This document shows, in pieces, positions 1 through 8,100 of a stretch of DNA of 56,023 nt. Position 1 is the first letter of the stretch. Each line of letters begins with the position of its first letter. Below the pieces are notes generated by a model. That model saw only the letters and a program-made list of their open reading frames with translations, ran no database searches and had not been told where the DNA came from. Source of the DNA: Streptomyces spinoverrucosus (lineage in GTDB: Bacteria > Actinomycetota > Actinomycetes > Streptomycetales > Streptomycetaceae); assembly GCF_006539505.1 (NCBI RefSeq), contig NZ_BJND01000061.1:1-56023 (forward strand). Reading direction: 5' to 3'. The position numbers and the translations under genes were made by a program.

Positions 1-1
1 C

Positions 2-1042
2 GGAGCGCCGTATGAGGAGTGGCTGGCCCGGGCTTTGGTGCGGACCGGCGGTCTGGACGCCGAGGATCGTGCCCGGCTGCGTGAAGCGGCGGCTCGCGCC
101 GCCGACGACGGCACCCCGCTGCGCGAACTCATCGACACGTACCTGGGTGCTCTGTGCCGTACCTGCTCACGCTCCGCGACCCGGGCAGCGCAGGATGGCC
201 CGGTCTCGGCGCCGGTCCCGGCGGACGTGCTACGGCCCATCCGGGACGTCGCGGTCACCCTCACCGAGGGGTACGAGGCCGCTCACCGGGCGGCCATCCG
301 GCGGGAAGAGGAGATCAGGCAGGCCTTCCTCGACGAGTTGTTGCACGGTGCCGGCGATCTCGGGCGGATGGCGGAGCAGGCCCACCGCATCGGGTTCCGG
401 TTCGCCGGTCCGCACCGTGTGGCCGTGGCACGGGCCGGGGCGCCCTTCGGCGCGGCGGACCCGGCCACCCGGTACGTCGAAGAGGCGATGGCCTCGGGGC
501 ACGAGGCGTGGGAGAGTCTGGTCGCCGCGAAGGACGGGTTGCTGGTCTGCATCTGCGCCGGGAGCGGCACGACGGCTGCCGTCCACTTCGCCGAGCAGGT
601 TCAGCGTTCGGTGGCCCGGCACCCTCAGATCGCGGTCAGCCGGCCCCGGCCGGGGGCGAACGGTGTCGTCCGCTCGTACCGCGAGGCCCGCGAGGCCCGC
701 GAGACCCTGGACCTCGCCCACCGCCTTGCCGTGTCCCGCGCTGTGATCCATGCGTCGGACCTGCTGGTGTTCCAGGTGCTCGGCCGGGACAGAGCGGCGA
801 TCACGGACCTGGTGGCCACGGTGCTCGGGGGTCCGGAGCGGGCCCGCGGCGGGCCGGGCCCGCTCCTGCACACCCTGACCACGTACTTCGACAGCGGCTG
901 CGGAGCATGTGCGCGAGGAGCGCAACAGGTGCAGCAACTGGTGGACATGGGCAAAACCACTCATGACGCTCCGGCCCGGAATCTCCTCTGCGAGATCTGT
1001 TTCCACGCCGAACACACGCCTTCGGAGACGAACGAGCCCTGA
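2..1042 (+). CDS. PucR/CdaR-like regulator, cut by window edge, no C-terminal HTH
   Basis: The reading frame is already open at base 2, and the residues before the first possible start (TTG at 35) align with the N-terminus of the convergent paralogue at 1172-2230, so the gene begins upstream of the window. About 346 residues are visible. Alignable blocks include the ARAADDGTPLREL segment, the REEEIRQAFLDELLHG helix, the GGF-type middle domain and the segment LHTLTTYFDSGC that normally leads into the HTH_30 DNA-binding domain. After that Cys the similarity stops. The paralogue continues with an HTH, but this protein ends in a Cys/His-containing tail (LLCEICFHAEH). None of the three forward frames restores an HTH. 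It may be a decayed regulator or a sensor-only protein. Family call is fairly sure; function is unknown. Confidence 0.65.
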   Translation, partial: GAPYEEWLARALVRTGGLDAEDRARLREAAARAADDGTPLRELIDTYLGALCRTCSRSATRAAQDGPVSAPVPADVLRPIRDVAVTLTEGYEAAHRAAIRREEEIRQAFLDELLHGAGDLGRMAEQAHRIGFRFAGPHRVAVARAGAPFGAADPATRYVEEAMASGHEAWESLVAAKDGLLVCICAGSGTTAAVHFAEQVQRSVARHPQIAVSRPRPGANGVVRSYREAREARETLDLAHRLAVSRAVIHASDLLVFQVLGRDRAAITDLVATVLGGPERARGGPGPLLHTLTTYFDSGCGACARGAQQVQQLVDMGKTTHDAPARNLLCEICFHAEHTPSETNEP

Positions 1043-1171
1043 CTGGTCGACCAGGCCGACGAGGCTGAACGCCTGGGGTGTGTTGTGCCTCGTCGGTGCG
1101 CCCGGTGCCTTGGCCGCTTGAGGACGCCGGTGCGGCCGCCGTAACGATCACACATCGCGCCGGACTGAGCC

Positions 1172-2230
1172 TCAGAGTTGCTTGGCGGGCCAATCAAGCA
1201 GACGAGCGCCGATCACTGCCGTCTGCAGCATGTAACGGTGCGCGGGGTCGGACGGGTCGGCGCCGGTGAGCTTGTGGATGCGTTCGAGGCGGTAGGTCAG
1301 GGCGCGCACGCTGAGCGAGAGGCGGCGTGCGGCCTCCGCGGCCACGCAGCCGGAGTCGAAGTAGGCGGTGAGGGTGTCGAGGAGGGGCTGGGCGCCGCCG
1401 CGGGCCGTCGTGAGCGGGCCGAGGGTGTCGACCACCAGGTCGGCCATGGCTTGCCGGTCGCGGGTGAGCACGGGGTAGACGAGCAGATCGGCGGCGCGCA
1501 GCACCGGGTCGCCCAGGTCCAGGCGCTCGGCGAGTTCGAGGGCGTTGAGGGCCTCTTCGTAGGACTGGACGACGCCGCCGGGGCCGGGCTGGGGTCGGCC
1601 GATGGCGACCCGGCCGCCGTCCGTGGCGGCGTGCGCCTGCTTGGCGAAGTGGGTGAGGACCTCGTCCTGGTGGCCGGGGGCGATGCACAGCAGCCGGCCG
1701 TCCTTGGTGGTGAGCAATATGCTGCGGTCGCCGAAGCGGGCGATGAGGGCGCGTTCCACCTGCCGGGGTACCGGGTCGCCCTCGTCGTAGGAGGCCGGGC
1801 TCTGGGCGACGGCGACCGCGTGCGCTTGGGACAGCCGCAGGCCGAAGCGTTCGGCGCGCTCGGCGAGGCGGCCCAGGTCGCTACGACCGTAGAGGAGGTC
1901 GTCGATGAACTCCCGCCGCGCGGCCTCCTCCTGACGCACCGCCAGGCGCTGTGCGCGCTCGTAGCCCTCGGCGAAGGCGTCGACGACCTGCTGCACGGCG
2001 GCGAGTGCGCCGTCGGCGGTGCCGGGGGTGGCCGGCCAGGCCGTACGCGCCGCCGACAGATGGGCGCTGATCAGGGCACGCAGGCCGTAGCCGGCGTCCG
2101 CGGCCTGTTCGCCCAGGGCGCGCCGGGAGACGATCTCGTCACGGGTGAGACGCCTGCCGGTGGCCGAGACCTCGGCCAGGATCCGGGCATAGCCGTCCAG
2201 ATACTGCTCGGGTATCTCCCGGTCCGTCAC
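1172..2230 (-). CDS. PucR/CdaR-family transcriptional regulator
   Basis: 352-residue cytoplasmic regulator. The N-terminal half carries the REEAARREFIDDLLYG helix typical of PucR-like proteins, followed by a GGDEF-like central fold (GRPQPGPGGVVQSYEEA). The C-terminus (about residues 285-350) has the complete HTH_30 region, AARRLSLSVRALTYRLERIH followed by a KLTGADP turn. ATG start at 2230. It is divergent from the membrane protein/flotillin/ATPase unit, and a TGCCGG-N3-CCGGCA dyad lies 75 bases upstream of its start in the shared promoter region, so it may control that unit and itself (inference). The gene at 2-1042 is a paralogue facing it. No effector is evident. Confidence 0.85.
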   Translation of the reverse strand: MTDREIPEQYLDGYARILAEVSATGRRLTRDEIVSRRALGEQAADAGYGLRALISAHLSAARTAWPATPGTADGALAAVQQVVDAFAEGYERAQRLAVRQEEAARREFIDDLLYGRSDLGRLAERAERFGLRLSQAHAVAVAQSPASYDEGDPVPRQVERALIARFGDRSILLTTKDGRLLCIAPGHQDEVLTHFAKQAHAATDGGRVAIGRPQPGPGGVVQSYEEALNALELAERLDLGDPVLRAADLLVYPVLTRDRQAMADLVVDTLGPLTTARGGAQPLLDTLTAYFDSGCVAAEAARRLSLSVRALTYRLERIHKLTGADPSDPAHRYMLQTAVIGARLLDWPAKQL

Positions 2231-2304
2231 GTCGTCCCCCGCGTTCTTGACGCGCCGGTGACGGTTTCTTAGCGGCCCACCGGCATGCAGACCCTAATAA
2301 ACGC

Positions 2305-2322
2305 TGCCGGGAACCGGCAATG
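2305..2322. repeat. 18-bp repeat with internal dyad, copy 1
   Basis: TGCCGGGAACCGGCAATG; the first 15 bases form a perfect 6-3-6 dyad (TGCCGG-GAA-CCGGCA). An identical 18-base copy is at 9999-10016, so the pair flanks the yqiJ-like/flotillin/ATPase cassette in direct orientation. Each copy also sits upstream of a gene (yqiJ-like here, the CPA1 antiporter at copy 2), so an operator is the simplest reading; a recombination boundary is the alternative. Confidence 0.6.
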
Positions 2323-2380
2323 CGCGGGCCTGGTCCGTCCGTGCAGCATGGCTCGTGGGGAGCACGGCGGATGGTTCCGG

Positions 2381-2408
2381 TGCCGGACACCGGCAGGTGC
2401 CCGGCACC
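2381..2408. promoter_or_regulatory. Tandem dyads upstream of the membrane protein/flotillin unit
   Basis: TGCCGGACACCGGCA at 2381-2395 is a 6-3-6 dyad with the same half-sites as the repeat at 2305 but a different spacer. It is followed immediately by GGTGCCCGGCACC (2396-2408), a 6-1-6 dyad. Both lie 70-100 bases before the ATG at 2479. They are candidate operators for the divergent PucR regulator or for another regulator. Confidence 0.4.
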
Positions 2409-2478
2409 GGAGACCGGGGAGCGGTGCATCACTGATCACGACTCGTGTGGGGCGATGACGGAAAGGGGGGCGGGGGGC

Positions 2479-2967
2479 ATGCGGATGTTTCTGGAGGCCG
2501 CCACCGGCCCGCCCACGATCGTGCTCACTGCCGCCCTCGTGGTGCTGGTGTGCTTCTGGCTGCTGGTCGCCGTACGGGTCGCCGCCCCCGACAGCTTCGA
2601 CGCGGACGTGGACCTTGGTCCGTGGGGCATGGGCGGAGTCCCGGTGGCCGTCGCTCTCTCGCTGCTGACGGTCCTGGCCTGGCTCCTGAGCGTCGGGGCG
2701 ACGATCGTGCCGGCCGCGTTCATCTCACCGGGTCCCGTCACAGGCCTGCTGCGTCTGACCGTGCCGGTCGTGGCGCTGCTCGTGGCCTGGCGGGTGACCT
2801 GCCTGTTCGTACGGCCGCTGCATCGCCTCTGCCCCGACGAACCCGGGCCCTCCCCACTGGGCGTGAGCGACCGCACCGCGCCGCGGGGCGTCGGCGACGA
2901 AAGCCGGAATGCCGTGCGACACGCGCCGCATGACGGAGCGTTGCGTACGCACAGCCGCGCCGCCTGA
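2479..2967 (+). CDS. YqiJ-like integral membrane protein preceding flotillin
   Basis: 162 residues from the ATG at 2479, chosen because a purine-rich GAAAGGGGGG lies about 9 bases upstream; a longer open frame to 2320 has no signs of coding. Three hydrophobic segments are visible (about residues 10-31, 52-75 and 89-108). The motif FDADVDLGPWGMGG and the position directly upstream of a flotillin match the YqiJ/YqiK pairing known from Enterobacteria (OB-fold/NfeD-related membrane partners of flotillins). The protein ends soon after the last membrane segment with a low-complexity tail, so the soluble OB-like domain of the family appears short or missing. Its role would be to anchor or modulate flotillin microdomains (inference). 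Confidence 0.6.
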   Translation: MRMFLEAATGPPTIVLTAALVVLVCFWLLVAVRVAAPDSFDADVDLGPWGMGGVPVAVALSLLTVLAWLLSVGATIVPAAFISPGPVTGLLRLTVPVVALLVAWRVTCLFVRPLHRLCPDEPGPSPLGVSDRTAPRGVGDESRNAVRHAPHDGALRTHSRAA

Positions 2968-3047
2968 GTCGAGCCGCTGCCGCCGCCTCTCACCTCCGCC
3001 CTCTCCTCCTCACACGTCACCTTCCTCACTCCTGAAGGACGTATGCC

Positions 3048-5081
3048 ATGGATGCCATGACCGTGGGCATCGGCGTGCTCGCCGCCGCCTGCCTGCTCGC
3101 CGTACTCGTCGTCTCCCGACTGTTCCGCAAGGTGGAGCAGGGCAAGGCGCTGATCGTCTCCAAACTGCGGAAGGTTGACGTGACCTTCACCGGGCAGGTC
3201 GTGCTGCCGGTGCTGCACAAGGCCGAGGTGATGGACATCTCGGTGAAGACCATCGAGATCACGCGGGCCGGGCGGGACGGGCTGATCTGCCGGGACAACA
3301 TCCGCGCCGACATCCGGATCTCGTTCTTCGTGAAGGTCAACAAGACCGTCGAGGACGTCATCAAGGTCGCCCAGGCCGTCGGCACCGCACGGGCGAGTGA
3401 CCGGGACACGCTGCAGGAGCTGTTCCACGCGAAGTTCTCCGAAGCGCTGAAGACCGTCGGCAAGCAACTGGACTTCACCGACCTGTACACCAAGCGCGAA
3501 GAGCTGCGGTACCGGATCATCGAGGTCATCGGCGTCGACCTCAACGGCTACCACCTGGAGGACGCGGCGATCGACTACCTGGAGCAGACGCCGCTCACCC
3601 AGCTGGACCCGGCCAACGTCCTCGACGCCCAGGGCATCCGCAAGATCACCGAACTCACGGCCCTGGAGCACGTACGCACCAACGAGGCGCAGCGCACCGA
3701 GGAGAAGGAGATCACCCGGCAGAACGTCGACGCCCGCGAGGCCATCCTGGAGCTGGAGCGGCGCCAGGCCGACGCCGAGATCAAGCAGAGGCGGGAGATC
3801 GAGACCGTACGGGCCAGGGAGGAGGCCGAGACCGCCCGGGTCGTCGAGGAGGAACGGCTCCGTGCGCAAGGCGCCTTCCTCAAGACGGAGGAGCAGCTCG
3901 GCGTCCAGCGCGAGAACCAGGCCCGTGAGGTCGCCGTCGCCGCGAAGAACCGCGAGCGGGTCATCGCCATCGAAAGCGAGCGCATCGAGAAAGACCGGCT
4001 GCTGGAGGTCATCGCGCGGGACCGGGAGACGGAGCTGACGCGGATCGCCGCCTCGAAGGAGGTCGAGGCGGAGAAGCGGGAGATCGCCGAGGTGATCCGC
4101 GAGCGGGTCGCCGTGGACCGTACGGTCGCCGAGCAGGAGGAGTCCATCAAGAAGCTGCGCACCGTCGAGGAGGCGGAGCGGGAGCGGCAGGCCGTGATCA
4201 TCGCCGCCGAGGCCGCGGCGCAGGAGAAGCTGGTCAAGGACATCAAGGCCGCGGAGGCCGCCGAGCAGGCCGCCGTGCACCGCGCCGCCGAGGAACTCAC
4301 CCTGGCCGAGGCCCGGTTGAAGAGCGCCGACCTCGACGCCCGGGCCAAGCTGCGGCTCGCCGAGGGCATCCAGGCCGAGCGCGCGGCCGAAGGGCTCGCG
4401 ACCGTCCAGGTCCGCGACAAGGAGGCGGACGTCATCGAGAAGGCCGGCCGCGCCGAGGCCGAGGCCACCGAGGCCCGGCTGCGGGCCGAAGCCGAGGGCG
4501 CCCGGGCCAAGGCGCTCGCCGAAGCGGAGGCCATCGGCGAGAAGCTGAAGGCGGAGGCGGCCGGTCTCACCGAGAAGGCGGCGGCGATGGCCGCGCTGGA
4601 CGAGGCGTCCCGTATGCACGAGGAGTACCGGCTGCGACTGGAGGCCGAGAAGGACATCCGGCTCGCCGGACTCGACGTACAGCGGCAGATCGCCGAGGCA
4701 CAGGCCACGGTGCTGGCCACCGGACTGGAGAACGCCGACATCAACATCGTCGGCGGCGAGTCGGTCTTCCTCGACCGGCTGGTGTCCGCCATCTCGCTCG
4801 GCAGAAGCGTCGACGGCTTCATGCAGAACTCCGAGACCGCCCAGGCGCTCGCCGGGCCCTGGCTGGACGGCACCGCCAGCTTCACCGACGACCTCAGCCG
4901 CGTCCTCGGCTCCGTCTCCACGGCCGATGTGCAGCACCTGACCGTCTCCGCCCTGCTGATGAGGCTCATGAAGACCGGTGGCGCCGACGCCGGCCGGCTG
5001 CAACAGCTCATGGAGCGGGCGGGCGAACTGGGCCTGGCGGATCTGCCGCTCGCCGAGCTGGGCGGCGGTGTACGGGCCTGA
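3048..5081 (+). CDS. Flotillin-family (SPFH/Band 7) membrane scaffold protein
   Basis: 677 residues. One N-terminal membrane segment (about residues 4-23) is followed by an SPFH domain (about 30-190, with RAGRDGLICRDNIRADIRIS and a KVNKTVEDVIKVAQ segment). A very long charged Ala/Glu/Arg heptad region follows (about 205-520), typical of flotillin coiled coils. The C-terminal part holds the conserved NADINIVGGESVFLDRLV region. ATG with GAAGGACG upstream. Flotillins organise membrane microdomains and oligomerise through the coiled coil. It lies 80 bases after the YqiJ-like gene and before a giant ATPase; the three probably form one stress unit, as in other actinomycetes where flotillin and DUF3686 ATPase genes are adjacent. 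Confidence 0.92.
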   Translation: MDAMTVGIGVLAAACLLAVLVVSRLFRKVEQGKALIVSKLRKVDVTFTGQVVLPVLHKAEVMDISVKTIEITRAGRDGLICRDNIRADIRISFFVKVNKTVEDVIKVAQAVGTARASDRDTLQELFHAKFSEALKTVGKQLDFTDLYTKREELRYRIIEVIGVDLNGYHLEDAAIDYLEQTPLTQLDPANVLDAQGIRKITELTALEHVRTNEAQRTEEKEITRQNVDAREAILELERRQADAEIKQRREIETVRAREEAETARVVEEERLRAQGAFLKTEEQLGVQRENQAREVAVAAKNRERVIAIESERIEKDRLLEVIARDRETELTRIAASKEVEAEKREIAEVIRERVAVDRTVAEQEESIKKLRTVEEAERERQAVIIAAEAAAQEKLVKDIKAAEAAEQAAVHRAAEELTLAEARLKSADLDARAKLRLAEGIQAERAAEGLATVQVRDKEADVIEKAGRAEAEATEARLRAEAEGARAKALAEAEAIGEKLKAEAAGLTEKAAAMAALDEASRMHEEYRLRLEAEKDIRLAGLDVQRQIAEAQATVLATGLENADINIVGGESVFLDRLVSAISLGRSVDGFMQNSETAQALAGPWLDGTASFTDDLSRVLGSVSTADVQHLTVSALLMRLMKTGGADAGRLQQLMERAGELGLADLPLAELGGGVRA

Positions 5082-5094
5082 CCGCCCTCGCACT

Positions 5095-5133
5095 GGTCCG
5101 GAGCTGCCGCACGGGGGACGGCAGCTCCGGACC
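5095..5133 (+). terminator. Strong hairpin between flotillin and ATPase genes
   Basis: Perfect 15-bp inverted repeat: GGTCCGGAGCTGCCG (5095-5109) and CGGCAGCTCCGGACC (5119-5133) around a 9-base loop, 13 bases after the flotillin stop. There is no T-run, as is usual in actinomycetes. It may terminate most transcripts or act as a processing site that lowers ATPase expression relative to flotillin. Confidence 0.7.
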
Positions 5134-5175
5134 CCCCGCTTGTTGATCCCACGCAACATGAAGGGAAGCTGGACC

Positions 5176-8100
5176 ATGCCAACCGGCACGCAGGAGGCAC
5201 TCGACCCCGGCACGTACGAGGTACTGCGCGACCGCCTCGCCGCCCAGGCCGCCGAACTCGCCCGCCGCGCCGAGACGCTCAACGCCCGCCGCGCCGAGGA
5301 GTTCGGCTCGACGCGGCTCGAACTGGCCGGCACCGAGCGGCTGCGCACCGACCACGCCTGCGTACCCCGGGACATCGTCTCCGTCGGCGACACGCTGCTG
5401 TTCGGCCACAACGCCTTCCTCGACCGAGGGCCGGAGACAACCGTCGGTGACGTCCTCGCCCTGCACGACCGCGACCTGAACCGGCTGCCCGACGACGCCG
5501 TGCCCGGCCTGCTCGACGACCCCGCCTTCGTGCGAGAGTTCGCGGCCCTCTACCGCTACTACCGCCAGGCACACCTCCTCCAGCTCCGCCGCGTCGAGGG
5601 CAAACTCCTGGCCGTGTTCCGCACCGGCGAGAAGGCCGACGACATCCGCGTCCTGCGCTGGGCGCTGACCGACGACGGGCAGGCGGCCTTCCTCGACGCG
5701 CGCGGCGACCGGGACCACGTCCTGCCGCCCTCCCACGACGTCGAGTGGGCCGCGACGACCCGCGAGGACCACGTCCTCGGCCGCCACCCGCACGTCTCCA
5801 TCGAGGGTGAGTTCTTCGTCGACACCGTGGGCGGCACCCTCACCGTCAAGATCGAGAACAACACGGAGACTGGCGAGGGCATCTACACCGAGCCCGTCGC
5901 CGAGCCCCTCCAGTCCCTCGCCGACGCCGACATCGCGCACGCGCGGGTGGGCGCCCTCGTCCTGCTGCGGATCCGCCCCTACAAGGAGGCCACCGACCGC
6001 CACCTGGTGTTCAACACCCTCACCAGGACCGTCGTCCGCCTCGACGGCATCGGGCAGGCGTGCCGCCGCCTGCCCGAGGACCAGGGCATCGTCTTCCCCG
6101 GCGGCCACTGCCTGGCCACGGGCACGCACAAGACGTACGACCTCGACACGGACGAATTGGAGTTCGAGCGCGAGGTGCGCTCACCGAACGGCGAGGACGT
6201 GCTGTACGCCTTCCACGCGCGCGTGACGGGCCGCACCCTGCTGCTGCCGTACAACATGATCCGCAAGGAGATCGCCAACCCGATCTCCTGCCACGGCTGG
6301 GCGCTGTTCGACGACGGCACGCTCGTCGTCCTGCGCGCCGACAGCGACGAGCCGCAGCGCGTGCACCCCGTCCAGCTGTGGAACTCCCCGTACGTCTCCG
6401 ACACCCACGCCGCCGCCCGGCCCGTCAGCACCGGCCCGCTCGCCCGCGTCGGCAACGCCGACCTCGTCCGCGGCATCTCCGACTGCCTGTCCATCACGCG
6501 CGCCGTCGCCGAGACCACGCCGACGAGCGCGGTGTACGAGGCCCTGGCCGCCGCGTGCGTCCGGGCCGCCGACGCGTACCACTGGCTGGGCGAACCCGAA
6601 CTCGGCGACCTGCGCGAACCACTCACGCAGGTGCGGGTCACCGCGGAACAGGTCCTGGCCGAGTTCGAGACCGTGCAGGTCCTCACCCGCCAGGCCGCCG
6701 ACGCCCTCGCCGAGGCCGCGGCCCGCGTCGCCGGAGTCGTACGACGCCTGCGCGGCGAGGCCCCGCGCAGCGCCGCCGCCTGGGTCGCCGGGCTCACCGA
6801 ACTCCGGTACGCCCAAGGTCACTTGCTTGCCCTCAAGGACCTGCGGTACGCGGACACCGACCGCATCGACGAACTCGCCGCCGACATCGAGGCCGACCTC
6901 GCCTCCTTCGGCCGACGGGCCGTCGCCCACCTCTCCCGCGACGACGCCTTCGCCGAGTACCGCTCGGACATCGACCGGCTCGTCGCCGACGCCGAGGCGA
7001 TCGCCACCGTCGCCGACGCCGCGCCCCTCGCGGCCCGCCTCGACGAACTCGCCGACGGTCTGCGCACGGTGACCGAAGTGGTCGCCGGGCTCGACATCGG
7101 CGACGCCACCGTCCGTACGTCCATCCTGGAACGGATCGCCGAGGTTCTCGGCGGCGTCAACCGGGCCCGCGCGACCCTCGACGGTCGCCGTCGCGAACTC
7201 CGTGACCGAGAGGGACGCGATGAGTTCGCCGCCGAGTTCGCCCTGCTCGGCCAGTCCGTCACCGGCGCACTCGCGGTCGCCGACACCCCCGAGGCGTGCG
7301 ACGAACAACTCGCCCGCATGCTCGTTCAAGTGGAGAACCTGGAGTCCCGGTTCGCCGAGTTCGACGACTTCCTGGGCGACCTCGCGGACAAGCGCGAGGA
7401 GATCCACGAGGAGTTCTCCGCCCGCAAGCAGACCCTCACCGACGCCCGGGCCCGCCGCGCCGAGCGCCTTGCAGACTCCGCGACCCGCGTCCTGCGGACC
7501 ATCGCCCGTCGCGGTGCCGCTCTCGCCGACGCGGACGCCGTCGCCGCGTACTTCACCTCCGACCCGATGCCCGCGAAGGTCCGGCGCATCGCCGACGAAC
7601 TCCGCGAACTAGGCGATCAGGTCAGGGCGGAGGAGGTCGACGGCCGTCTGAAGGCCGCTCGCCAGGAGGCCCAGCGGGCCCTGCGCGACCGCACCGACCT
7701 GTACGCCGACGACGGCCGCACCCTGCGCCTCGGCTCCCACCGCTTCGCCGTCAACACCCAGCCCCTGGACCTGACACTGGTCCCGCACGGCGAGGGCCTC
7801 GCCTTCGCGCTCACCGGCACGGACTACCGCTCCCCGGTGACGGACCCCGACCTCGCCGCCACCCGCCCGTACTGGGACCGCCCGCTGCCGTCGGAGTCAC
7901 CGGACGTCTACCGCGCCGAACACCTCGCGGCCCGGCTGCTCGACGAGCACGGCCCGGCGGCCCTCGCGGACGCCGACGACCTGCCCGCCCTGGTACGGCA
8001 GGCGGCGGAGGCGGCATACGTCGAGGGGTACGAGCGCGGCGTCCACGACCACGACACGGCCCTGATCCTCACGGCGCTCCTGCGCCTGCACGAGCGCGCC

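Noticed and set aside
2436..5411. 991-residue frame antisense to the flotillin gene
   Set aside because: It is the GC-rich shadow of the SPFH coiled coil; its residues are low-complexity Leu/Gly/Asp with no domain or ribosome site.
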